From NCBI GenBank assembly GCA_964502465.1, contig CAZCWX010000591.1:1-38359 (forward strand): a stretch of 38,359 nt of DNA, in the 5' to 3' direction. A model generated the notes under the pieces. It was not told the DNA's origin and made no database searches. It saw nothing but the letters and a program-made list of their open reading frames with translations. A program made the translations under genes and the position numbers. This stretch comes from CAZCWX01 sp964502465 (GTDB lineage Bacteria; Desulfobacterota; Binatia; Bin18). The number at the start of each line of letters is the position of its first letter. The stretch's first letter is position 1. Of this stretch, positions 25,469 to 33,230 are shown one piece after another.

Positions 25469-28400
25469 ATGCAGTGTAAAAAATGTGGGACGGCCAACCG
25501 ACATCGAGCAAAATTCTGTGAGGAGTGTGGAGCATCACTCGCCTTGGCGTGCCCGGCATGTGGCACAACGGTTTCAATCGGCAAGAATTTCTGCGGCGAA
25601 TGTGGCGCGTCTCTTACGTGGCAGTCGTCAGATGCTCGTTCTCAGTTGTCAGTCGCTGACTCCCAGCCCTTCACCCCCAACCCCCAATCTCCAATTCGCT
25701 ACACCCCTCCTCACCTCGCCCATCGGATCCTCTCCGGTAAGACCGCTATGGAAGGCGAACGCAAGATCGTCACCGCCCTATTCGCCGATATCAAAGGGTC
25801 AATGGAAATTATGGAAACTCTTGACCCCGAAGAAGCGAAGGAACTGCTTGACCCTTGCCTCCAGATGATGATTGAGGCGGTACATCGGGCAGAAGGAACG
25901 GTCAACCGCCTTCTTGGCGACGGTCTCATGGCGCTCTTCGGTGCACCGCTGGCTCTGGAAGATCATCCGCAACGTGCGCTATATGCAGCCTTACGGATGC
26001 ATGAGGCGGTGAAACGCTATGCAGCCGAACTGTCCCAGCACCACGACATCTTCTTGCAAATCCGCGTTGGTATTAATACCGGTGAGGTCGTCGTGCGAAC
26101 AATCAGTAATGATCTGTATATGGATTACTCTGCTGTCGGCCATGTCGTCGGTCTCGCGGCACGTATGGAAAACCTCGCCACCCCTGGTTCTACCCTCGTC
26201 ACGACTCATACCCACCGGCTTGCCCAGGATGATTTTCATTTCGCCGCACGCGGCTCAGTCAAAGTGAAAGGCGTAAAAGAGCCTGTCGAGGTGTATGAGC
26301 TGCTCGGTTCGCATGCATCACGCTCGCGCCTCGCCGCACGGGCACTCCGTGGTCTGACACCTTTTGTCGGTCGTTCTTGGGAATTTTCTGAACTGTGCGA
26401 GCTTGTCCACTCTGCTTGCCAGGGGCAAGGCCAGGTTGTCGCCTTGGCCGGTGAGGCGGGCGTGGGAAAGTCTCGTCTTCTCGAAGAGCTCAAACCAATG
26501 CTCCGGGAGAGAGGCTTCCTCTTGATTGAGGGAGCGGGCTTTGCATATGGCAAGACCCGCGCGTATCTGCCACTCATCGAAATGCTCAAACACTACTGCG
26601 AGATCAATGACCAGGACCCCCCAACGATCTACCAAGAGAAGCTGTACCAGCGACTCGTGACCATAGATCACACGTTCTCTGACTATGTGTCAGTTTTTCT
26701 CGAACTCTTGGGGGTAGAAAGTCATGATCCCCGGATCGTCAGTCTCTCGGGCGAAGCCAAGTTACAGAAAGTCCTTGATGGCATTAAGCGTCTCATTGCC
26801 TTACAGAGCTATCATCAACCTGTTGCACTCATCATTGAAGATTTACATTGGCTTGATTCCCGCAGTTTGATGTTCCTCCACGCGCTGATTACTGGCATCG
26901 CCGCTTTGCCGGTTGTCTTCCTGCTCAGCTATCGGCCTGAACAAGCATATCCGTGGGAAACTCTCTCGTTTTCGCACCGCCTGCAGATCGCCCCACTCCC
27001 ACGAGAAGCGAGCACCTCTTTGTTTACTTCTCTTGTCGGGAACGATTCCCGGGTCGTTGCCCTTGCGTCACTCATCTGGGAGCAGAGCAGTGGCAATCCG
27101 TTCTTCCTTGAAGAAATTGTGCAGAGTTTGATCGAAACCGGCACCCTTGTAGGACAGCCAAAGTCCTACATCTTGGCTCATCCAGTGGCCAACTGGGCTT
27201 TGCCGGCTACGGTCCATGGCGTCTTGGCGAGCCGTCTTGACCGGCTTTCCCCTCCAGTCAAGGCACTGCTCCAGACAGCAGCAGTCATTGGCCGAGAATT
27301 CTCACGTTCTCTGCTGGCGCGAGTCACTCTCCTGTCTGAGGTGGACCTGGATCATGCGCTGTCTACGCTTCAGTCCCGTGAATTTCTTCACGAAACCGCA
27401 GTCTCTCCTGACATCGTGTATACGTTCAAGCATGCCCTCACCCAGGAGGTCGCGTATCACTCACTGCTGCGTGAGCACCGCGCCAAGTTGCATGCCACAG
27501 TTGGTGCTGCGGTGGAAGCGTTATATGAAGACAAACTGGCAGAATATGTGACCTTGCTTGCGCATCATTATAGTCTGAGTACAAACACCAAGAAGGCGCT
27601 GCACTATCTTCAACTCGCGGCCAAACGTGCTTTTGATGTCTACGCGGACAGCGATGCGCTACATTTCTGGGCAGAGTACCTGCGCATCCTTGCTACACTG
27701 CCCGCGAACAGTGAACGTGACCGCCAAGAAATACGGACTCACTTGCACCTTATCAATGTCCTTTCACGTCAGAACAGCGACGATGGTGCGCTGCGTGCCC
27801 AGTTCGATGCCGCGGAAGCAGCGTGCTACAGACTGAACGATCACCGTCTCCTTGCTGAACTACACGCCACCCTTGCCGTGGCGTATGTGTTGTGGGGCCA
27901 ACCGCAACCAGGACTGCCACACGCACGCAGGGCAAAGCAGCTCGCCGATTCTCTGGCTGATCTCCATATGCAGATTGTTACCTTCGGCCCATTAGCTCAC
28001 CTCTTGTGGATCGCCGGACAGTTTTCCGCAGGCTTACAAGTCGCCGAGGAGGGACTCTCCCTCTTACGACAGCACCGCCTGTTGGATGAGCAGATGGATT
28101 TCATTGCCTATCCTTACGTGCAATGTCTGGCGATCGCCGGTGCCTGCAAGGGCTTCCTCGGAGATTTTGACCAGGGGCTCAGCATGTTACAAGAGGCTGC
28201 CTTGAGCGCGAAACGACACGGCAACCGCATTCCCCAAGCATTATCTTATTGGGGAATCGCCTTGCTGTATTCCTTACGTGGGGACGCGTCAGTCGCATTG
28301 CCTGAAGCAGAGAAGGCTCTCGCTCTCATGCAGGAAGTCTCTTCCACCACAGGTATTCTCCTGACAGGAAGCGTACAAGAATACTTAGCTATGGTAGTCG

Positions 28401-28963
28401 ATTCTCCAGTTCCCTCCCCTCTATCGTCTCCCTCCTGGTTACTGCAAACGTGGCAGGCACAGCATGCTTTCTGTGAACTGGCCGGAACCTGGCTCGCCGA
28501 AGTAGAGATGCGTGCTGGCCGACCGGCAGAGGCCTTACGATTCGCCAAAGAAGCCCTCGCTCGGGCCGAAGCAAGCGAAAGCCTGTGGTTTCGTTGTGTC
28601 GCACGCGCTACTCTCGGCAGCATGCTTAGTCAGGCAGGACAGAAAGAATATGCCGCCGCCGAAGCCCATCTACTACAGGCCCTGTCTGATGCAGAGACAA
28701 TGCACAGCCAGCCGCTCCGTGGCCAATTCCTGTTAGCACTAGGAGAGCTGTTGTGGAAAAGATACCGAGATCTCAGCAGTCAGCATGCAGAGAAACAAGT
28801 GAACGACCGAGAAAGTGGAAGAGTGCAAGGAACTGTCATGGTGAACGAGAAACAACGCGCCAGGGAGTATCTGACCCGTGCAGCTGAGTTATGTGACTCC
28901 CTCAACATGACCACGGCCTCCCAGCGGGCTCGTCTCCTTCTCGTTCAGGTCGAAGCCTCCTAG
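25469..28963 (+). CDS. Zinc-ribbon / class III nucleotidyl cyclase / AAA ATPase / TPR signalling protein
   Basis: 1164 residues from ATG 25469; a GTG directly before is also possible. Two zinc ribbons (CKKC...CEEC and CPAC...CGEC) fill residues 3-46. A linker with 7-bp repeats follows (about 58-77). The cyclase homology domain (about 98-280) has metal Asp in FADIKGSME and GDG near 151. The transition-state Asn is replaced in VVGLAARME, so cyclase activity is doubtful. The ATPase begins LTPFVGR near 297 with P-loop GEAGVGKS (about 328-335) and a Walker B LIIEDLHWLD. The remaining 500 or so residues are helical TPR-like repeats. This layout is typical of large soluble signalling proteins in Entotheonella- and Binatota-like genomes. 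Confidence 0.9.
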   Translation: MQCKKCGTANRHRAKFCEECGASLALACPACGTTVSIGKNFCGECGASLTWQSSDARSQLSVADSQPFTPNPQSPIRYTPPHLAHRILSGKTAMEGERKIVTALFADIKGSMEIMETLDPEEAKELLDPCLQMMIEAVHRAEGTVNRLLGDGLMALFGAPLALEDHPQRALYAALRMHEAVKRYAAELSQHHDIFLQIRVGINTGEVVVRTISNDLYMDYSAVGHVVGLAARMENLATPGSTLVTTHTHRLAQDDFHFAARGSVKVKGVKEPVEVYELLGSHASRSRLAARALRGLTPFVGRSWEFSELCELVHSACQGQGQVVALAGEAGVGKSRLLEELKPMLRERGFLLIEGAGFAYGKTRAYLPLIEMLKHYCEINDQDPPTIYQEKLYQRLVTIDHTFSDYVSVFLELLGVESHDPRIVSLSGEAKLQKVLDGIKRLIALQSYHQPVALIIEDLHWLDSRSLMFLHALITGIAALPVVFLLSYRPEQAYPWETLSFSHRLQIAPLPREASTSLFTSLVGNDSRVVALASLIWEQSSGNPFFLEEIVQSLIETGTLVGQPKSYILAHPVANWALPATVHGVLASRLDRLSPPVKALLQTAAVIGREFSRSLLARVTLLSEVDLDHALSTLQSREFLHETAVSPDIVYTFKHALTQEVAYHSLLREHRAKLHATVGAAVEALYEDKLAEYVTLLAHHYSLSTNTKKALHYLQLAAKRAFDVYADSDALHFWAEYLRILATLPANSERDRQEIRTHLHLINVLSRQNSDDGALRAQFDAAEAACYRLNDHRLLAELHATLAVAYVLWGQPQPGLPHARRAKQLADSLADLHMQIVTFGPLAHLLWIAGQFSAGLQVAEEGLSLLRQHRLLDEQMDFIAYPYVQCLAIAGACKGFLGDFDQGLSMLQEAALSAKRHGNRIPQALSYWGIALLYSLRGDASVALPEAEKALALMQEVSSTTGILLTGSVQEYLAMVVDSPVPSPLSSPSWLLQTWQAQHAFCELAGTWLAEVEMRAGRPAEALRFAKEALARAEASESLWFRCVARATLGSMLSQAGQKEYAAAEAHLLQALSDAETMHSQPLRGQFLLALGELLWKRYRDLSSQHAEKQVNDRESGRVQGTVMVNEKQRAREYLTRAAELCDSLNMTTASQRARLLLVQVEAS
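25642..25697 (+). repeat. Heptamer array in the cyclase linker
   Basis: Eight 7-base units in phase: TCAGTTG, TCAGTCG, CTGACTC, CCAGCCC, TTCACCC, CCAACCC, CCAATCT, CCAATTC. The array encodes the linker between the zinc ribbons and the cyclase domain and changes from TCAG- to CCAA-type units midway. Confidence 0.65.
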
Positions 28964-29208
28964 TCACACGCAGGATACTCACTATGAAATGTATTGCCCT
29001 TTTCCTAGAGGTTTTCGGGAAATTAAAGATATTCCCATTCTTGCCGTTCCTTATTATTGGACACGGACAGGGAAGGCGGCACTGCCTCCACTACCACACC
29101 ACCCCCACTGTCGCTTTCTCTGTCCTGCCACCCCTCTTCTCCCCTGCCCTTCCTTCGCCCTCGCTCTATGGTAGAAAATGACTGTACAATTCCACTAAGG
29201 AGGGGCAC

Positions 29209-30204
29209 ATGAGCGCTAAAAGCATCACCCTTACCCGTCACTTATTGATGCAGCAGCAAACCTATCCCGGCGCCACCGGTGAGTTCTCGGTCCTCTTGTC
29301 CCAGATTGCTCTGGCGGCCAAAATGATTTCCCATGAACTGAGTCGCGCGGGATTAATGGATACCTTGGGTGCCACTGGGGACATCAACATACAGGGCGAG
29401 GTAACACAAAAGCTCGACGTCATCACCAATAATGCCTTTCTTGAAGCCTTTGAGTACGGCCAGCTGGTCACAGAGTTGGTGTCGGAAGAAATGGAACAAC
29501 CAGCACGGATTCAGGGCAATGCCGAAAGGGGTAAGTACGTTATCTTTGTCGATCCGCTAGATGGTTCCTCTAATATCGACGTAGACGTTACCATAGGGTC
29601 TATTTTCTCAGTCCACCGGCGACCAGTAGGAAGTGGGGACAATCTGATTCGCGCCCTTCATCTGTTAGGCAGACAGCAGGTCGCAGCTGGGTACGCCTTA
29701 TACGGCCCGAGCACCACGCTTGTCTATACGACTGGCAACGGCGTTCATGGTTTCACCCTCGATCCAGAGATCCGTGAATTTCTCCTTTCGCACGAGAATA
29801 TCCGTCTCCCTAAACGGGGATCAACCTACAGCCTCAATGAAGGACGCCGTCTGGAATGGATCCCTGCGACCCGCGGCTTCATCGACTATTTGCAACAGCA
29901 AGACAAATCCTCCGGGAGACCGTATTCGGCCCGATATGTTGGCTCTCTCGTTGCAGACTTTCACCGCACCTTGCTAAAAGGGGGGATCTTTCTCTATCCT
30001 GCAGATACGAAAAATAAGAACGGCAAATTGCGTCTCATGTACGAAGCCTCACCTCTCGCTATGGTTGCCGAGGTCGCAGGGGGCCGGGCGAGCGATGGGA
30101 CTCAACAGATTCTTGATATTATTCCGACGAGCCTTCACCAGCGCATCCCTTTACTCATCGGTAGCGCAGAGGACGTGTCTCTGGCAGAATCATTTTATAA
30201 ATAG
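29209..30204 (+). CDS. fbp: Class I fructose-1,6-bisphosphatase
   Basis: The 331-residue enzyme removes the 1-phosphate of fructose 1,6-bisphosphate in gluconeogenesis or the Calvin cycle. Start ATG 29209 has AAGGAGGGG upstream. The metal-binding core VDPLDGSSNIDVDVTIGSIF (about residues 116-135) and the earlier acidic LVSEEMEQP are typical. The substrate-side ARYVGSLVADFHRTLLKGGI and LRLMYEASPLAMVAE segments are complete. Length is normal (about 330-340). The aldolase gene follows after 27 bases, giving a two-gene gluconeogenic operon. The 245-base region before it shows no gene I can support. Confidence 0.95.
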   Translation: MSAKSITLTRHLLMQQQTYPGATGEFSVLLSQIALAAKMISHELSRAGLMDTLGATGDINIQGEVTQKLDVITNNAFLEAFEYGQLVTELVSEEMEQPARIQGNAERGKYVIFVDPLDGSSNIDVDVTIGSIFSVHRRPVGSGDNLIRALHLLGRQQVAAGYALYGPSTTLVYTTGNGVHGFTLDPEIREFLLSHENIRLPKRGSTYSLNEGRRLEWIPATRGFIDYLQQQDKSSGRPYSARYVGSLVADFHRTLLKGGIFLYPADTKNKNGKLRLMYEASPLAMVAEVAGGRASDGTQQILDIIPTSLHQRIPLLIGSAEDVSLAESFYK

Positions 30205-30231
30205 CACTCTATCACCAAGGAGGTTGTACCT

Positions 30232-31155
30232 ATGACTGAACGCGTACGTGAAATTTTGAGTTGGTACGAAAGTGACAACCCTGGCACTCGGACCAATATT
30301 GCCCGGTTGCTTAATCATGGTCGCCTCGGTGGTACTGGCAAAATGGTGATCCTGCCAGTGGACCAAGGCTTCGAGCATGGTCCCGCTCGCAGTTTTGCTC
30401 CAAACCCAGCTGGCTACGACCCAGACTACCATTTTCAATTGGCAATCGAAGCGGGCTGTAATGCCTATGCTGCCCCTTTGGGTTTCATCGAGGCTGGCGT
30501 CTCAAAGTTTCTCGGTGAGATTCCCTTGATTCTGAAGCTTAACAATCACGAAGTCTTATACGACGAAAAGGATCCCCTCTCCGCAGTAACGAGCAGTGTC
30601 GATGATGCGCTCCGGCTCGGTTGCGCGGCGATTGGCTTTACTATTTATCCGGGCTCGATGCAGGCTCGGGTGATGTACGAAGAGCTGCGCGAGCTTACTA
30701 AAGAGGCTAAGTCTAAAGGCTTGGCAGTGGTCGTCTGGTCATACCCACGCGGGTCCGGGCTGAGCAAAGAAGGGGAGACCGCGATTGACGTCGTCACTTA
30801 CGCTGCGCAGATTGCCGCACAGCTTGGTGCCCATATCATTAAAGTGAAACTCCCAACTGCGCATGTCGAACTGGGCGAAGCACAAAAAGTATATCAACGC
30901 TATCATATTCCCGTTGAGACTCTAGCCGATCGTGTACGCCATGTGGTCCAGAGCGCATTTGACGGGAAACGGATCGTGATTTTCTCGGGTGGAGCCCGCA
31001 GTGAAGACGACGCGTTCTTTGCCGAGGCGCGAGCGATTCGTGATGGAGGCGGTTTCGGTTCCATCATCGGGCGGAACTCATTTCAGCGGCAGAAGAATGA
31101 GGGATTAGCTTTCCTGCGTACTGTGATGCAGATCTACGCCGGGGAGATTCAGTAA
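30232..31155 (+). CDS. fbaB: Class I (DhnA-type) fructose-bisphosphate aldolase
   Basis: The 307-residue enzyme makes or cleaves fructose 1,6-bisphosphate through a Schiff-base lysine. Start ATG 30232 is preceded by AAGGAGG. Family features: VILPVDQGFEHGPARSFAPN, YDPDYHFQLAIEAGCN, VVVWSYPRGSG, HIIKVKLPTAH (candidate Schiff-base Lys), IFSGGARSEDD and a phosphate-binding GGGFGSIIGRNSFQR. It belongs to the FbaB/DhnA class used by archaea and some bacteria. It is cotranscribed with fbp 27 bases upstream, so the pair runs triose phosphate to fructose 6-phosphate. Confidence 0.94.
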   Translation: MTERVREILSWYESDNPGTRTNIARLLNHGRLGGTGKMVILPVDQGFEHGPARSFAPNPAGYDPDYHFQLAIEAGCNAYAAPLGFIEAGVSKFLGEIPLILKLNNHEVLYDEKDPLSAVTSSVDDALRLGCAAIGFTIYPGSMQARVMYEELRELTKEAKSKGLAVVVWSYPRGSGLSKEGETAIDVVTYAAQIAAQLGAHIIKVKLPTAHVELGEAQKVYQRYHIPVETLADRVRHVVQSAFDGKRIVIFSGGARSEDDAFFAEARAIRDGGGFGSIIGRNSFQRQKNEGLAFLRTVMQIYAGEIQ

Positions 31156-31157
31156 CT

Positions 31158-31296
31158 AGGCTATAGGCTATAGGCCACAGGCTAAAGGGAGAGAGCCTTG
31201 TAACAACAATGGGCGTAAAAAAGCTTCCGAGAAGAACGGATAAGTATAGTCCAAAGAGATGCCCTCCCTACAGCCTACAGCCTGCTGCCTTTAGCT
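31158..31296. repeat. Facing 7-bp repeat arrays between convergent genes
   Basis: 31158-31192: AGGCTAT twice, AGGCCAC, AGGCTAA, AGGGAGA. 31269-31296: TACAGCC twice, TGCTGCC, TTTAGCT. Reverse-complemented, the right array is also an AGG-type heptamer series, so the two form an imperfect long stem. They sit exactly between the aldolase stop and the glycosyltransferase stop and could terminate both. Confidence 0.7.
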
Positions 31297-31973
31297 TACC
31301 GTGTATCCGCATAAAACGCTTTTAACCGCTGCGGCGGCACACCGAAGAAGTGGCAGAGCCGTAGCGTCCACATCAACACAATTGTTTTTGCCACCCCATC
31401 CCGCTGCCAGCGACGGGCCGAAGTCGTGACCCGTGCTCGCAGACAGGCGATCTGTCCTACCCGCTTGAGGTTGCGGCTGAGTTCGAGATCCTCCATTAAA
31501 TCCACCTCGGGGTAGCCACCCACTGCAAGGAAGGTCTCACGTCGGACAAAAATCGCCTGATCCCCAGTCGAGATGCGCGTGAGCCGTGAGCGGAGATTCA
31601 TCATGGTCTCGACCATCCGGAAAGACCAACCAAGCGCATCGAGACGCACGTCAAAGCGGCCTCCCACGATTCCTGAATCGCCCAGCGCTTGAGTGACAAG
31701 GGCAGAAAATCCCTGCGGAAGAGCCGTATCGGCATGAAGAAAGAGGAGTATTTCGCCGGTCGCGGCGTGCACCCCCGCATTCATCTGCCGTGCCCGTCCG
31801 CGTGCCGCAGGAAGGACAATATCAGCAAGTAAGCGAGCCAACTCGGGTGTACCATCGGTGCTGCCACCGTCTACCACAACGACTTCACACTCGCCGGCTT
31901 GCCGCACCCGGACTAGAGTTCGGATGATGTCTTCGGCTTCATTTAGTGTCGGGATCACCACTGAGACGCGCAT
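31296..31973 (-). CDS. TIGR04283-type family 2 glycosyltransferase
   Basis: 225 residues from ATG 31973 (MRVSVVIPTLNEAEDI); a TTG three codons earlier lies in the repeat and is unlikely. GT-A signatures: VVVDGGSTDGT, ARGRARQMNAGVHAATG, LFLHADTALP with the metal-binding Asp, the acceptor-side TGDQAIFVRRETFLAVGGYP and LMEDLELSRNLKR. This matches the group annotated as TIGR04283 (arsenosugar-biosynthesis type), though most members have no proven substrate. It is the last gene of the SNF2-SWIM operon by order, 43 bases after the small unknown, with a heptamer array in the gap. Confidence 0.88.
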   Translation of the reverse strand: MRVSVVIPTLNEAEDIIRTLVRVRQAGECEVVVVDGGSTDGTPELARLLADIVLPAARGRARQMNAGVHAATGEILLFLHADTALPQGFSALVTQALGDSGIVGGRFDVRLDALGWSFRMVETMMNLRSRLTRISTGDQAIFVRRETFLAVGGYPEVDLMEDLELSRNLKRVGQIACLRARVTTSARRWQRDGVAKTIVLMWTLRLCHFFGVPPQRLKAFYADTR

Positions 31974-31979
31974 CTTTTT

Positions 31980-32014
31980 CAATCCGCAATCCGCAATCTA
32001 CAATCCGCAATCGT
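31980..32014. repeat. Heptamer array CAATCCG upstream of the glycosyltransferase
   Basis: Five units in a row: CAATCCG, CAATCCG, CAATCTA, CAATCCG, CAATCGT. It fills most of the 43-base gap before the glycosyltransferase ATG, where a ribosome site would be expected, and none is clear. Confidence 0.75.
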
Positions 32015-32016
32015 TT

Positions 32017-32334
32017 TCATCCGCCTGCCCGCAAAAACCTGAGAGTCAGACGGTGCAGAAAGGTTTCTTCGTCCTGGCGGCTCACCTCGTTAAAGGTCAT
32101 CACCAAGAGGGTGCGCTGAAAAACCACCGGCAGATTAAACGGGCTTTGGTGAGAGGGCAGCGGTTGTACCTTCAGCCTAAACGTCCCTTGTGCAAGCATC
32201 ACCTGGAAATGCGCCTCAGCAGCGGTCTCGGTTCGAGTGTGGGCGTATGTCCCCTCGCTGAGCAACTTTTCCAGTCCCGCGATAACCTCATCGTACGCAA
32301 AGCCCAGGTTCCATTCGATAGTTTTCTCATCCAC
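32017..32334 (-). CDS. Small conserved-looking protein, third gene of the SNF2-SWIM operon
   Basis: 105 residues from GTG 32334, with AGGAGAG upstream. It overlaps the end of the SWIM gene by 8 bases, so translation is coupled. Sequence: IEWNLGFAYDEVIAGLEKLL helix, YAHTRTETAAEAHFQVMLAQ, then strands FRLKVQPLPSHQSPFN and VVFQRTLLVMTF, ending RLTLRFLRAGG. The pattern is alpha/beta with many aromatic and charged residues. I do not recognise a family. Its tight coupling to the helicase and SWIM genes suggests a role as a partner of that DNA-processing complex. Confidence 0.6.
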   Translation of the reverse strand: MDEKTIEWNLGFAYDEVIAGLEKLLSEGTYAHTRTETAAEAHFQVMLAQGTFRLKVQPLPSHQSPFNLPVVFQRTLLVMTFNEVSRQDEETFLHRLTLRFLRAGG

Positions 32335-33229
32335 CAGTCTCTCCTAGAAATGCCTCCAGTCCGCGCTGGGATGCGTGCTCGTAGATCGGCGCAAGCGTGT
32401 CCAGGAATCGTTCTGTCCCGCGCCAGAACGGGAAATTCCCCAAACGCTTGGGCAATGCCGCCGCAACTGGCGGGACCCGCACAGCAGCGAACAAGTCGTC
32501 CGGCAGGGTTCCGCCGTTCCAAAAACTTGCACTTTCTGCCGGCAGGGGTTCAGGTAGCATCACAGCAGGAGCGGATGTTTTTCCCTTCGGACCTCGCTTT
32601 GTCGGCGCATGCTTTCCCTGCCGCGGTGTGTCCGAGCTATCTAACTGCCCGACCAACTCCTCCCGGCTCATGCCGCGCAGCTTGAAGAGCAGGAAAGGAT
32701 CGCGGTCAAATTCTTCCCCCAGCAGATAGTAGACTGCCGCAACATGTTTACAGGGATTGGACCAGTCTGGACATGAGCACTCAGTCGTCAGATTTTTGAG
32801 TTTCTCAGGAAAAAGCGAGAGACCGACGTTCTTGAACACCTGTTCGATATCCTGCGGCATCTCACCTGCTAGCAGCTTGGCTGCGAAGAGGGCCTGAACG
32901 GACAGCTCGGTGGTTACTTTCTTCCAGTCGCTCGCCGCCAGGGCTTTCACCGTGATGGTCACGGCATAGGGAGTCGGGCGCGAGCCCTGGACCTTGGCCT
33001 TGACGGCGTTCTTGCTAATGTCGATGGACAACACTTGTCCCTTGCGGGCATAGGATCGTCCCCGTCCCAATCGCGCGCCGATGTCGAAGCTCTCCAACAC
33101 AGCGATCCAACGTTTGGCCCACCAGCTCTCCCCGAACGTACCCCGTTTGGACTGGGCCTTGATCCCTCCTTTCGCAGCACGTGGTCGGGAGCGCGGGAAG
33201 TATTCGTAATAGTAACCCCAACGGCTCAT
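32327..33229 (-). CDS. SWIM zinc-finger protein, helicase partner
   Basis: 300 residues from ATG 33229, one base after the SNF2 stop (TGA C ATG). The SWIM zinc motif is CSCPDWSNPCKHVAAVYY (CxCx6CxH). The N-terminus WGYYYEYFPRSRPRAAKGGI, then SWWAKRWIAVLESF, is typical of the SWIM proteins encoded beside bacterial SNF2 helicases. SWIM domains are known to bind DNA or proteins. A lysine/arginine-rich linker (HAPTKRGPKGK) follows, then a region rich in Phe and Trp. It probably brings the helicase to its target, by analogy with such pairs; this is inference. Confidence 0.92.
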   Translation of the reverse strand: MSRWGYYYEYFPRSRPRAAKGGIKAQSKRGTFGESWWAKRWIAVLESFDIGARLGRGRSYARKGQVLSIDISKNAVKAKVQGSRPTPYAVTITVKALAASDWKKVTTELSVQALFAAKLLAGEMPQDIEQVFKNVGLSLFPEKLKNLTTECSCPDWSNPCKHVAAVYYLLGEEFDRDPFLLFKLRGMSREELVGQLDSSDTPRQGKHAPTKRGPKGKTSAPAVMLPEPLPAESASFWNGGTLPDDLFAAVRVPPVAAALPKRLGNFPFWRGTERFLDTLAPIYEHASQRGLEAFLGETGG

Positions 33230-33230
33230 G

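Noticed and set aside
28984..29181. Two overlapping small plus-strand frames before fbp
   Set aside because: Low-complexity Pro/Phe/Leu composition, no ribosome site and no similarity I recognise.
31158..32014. CRISPR-like appearance of the short repeats
   Set aside because: The units are only seven bases with no spacers, and no cas genes are present.
31858..32685. Plus-strand open frame of 275 codons
   Set aside because: Antisense to the glycosyltransferase, small unknown and SWIM genes, and crosses a heptamer array.
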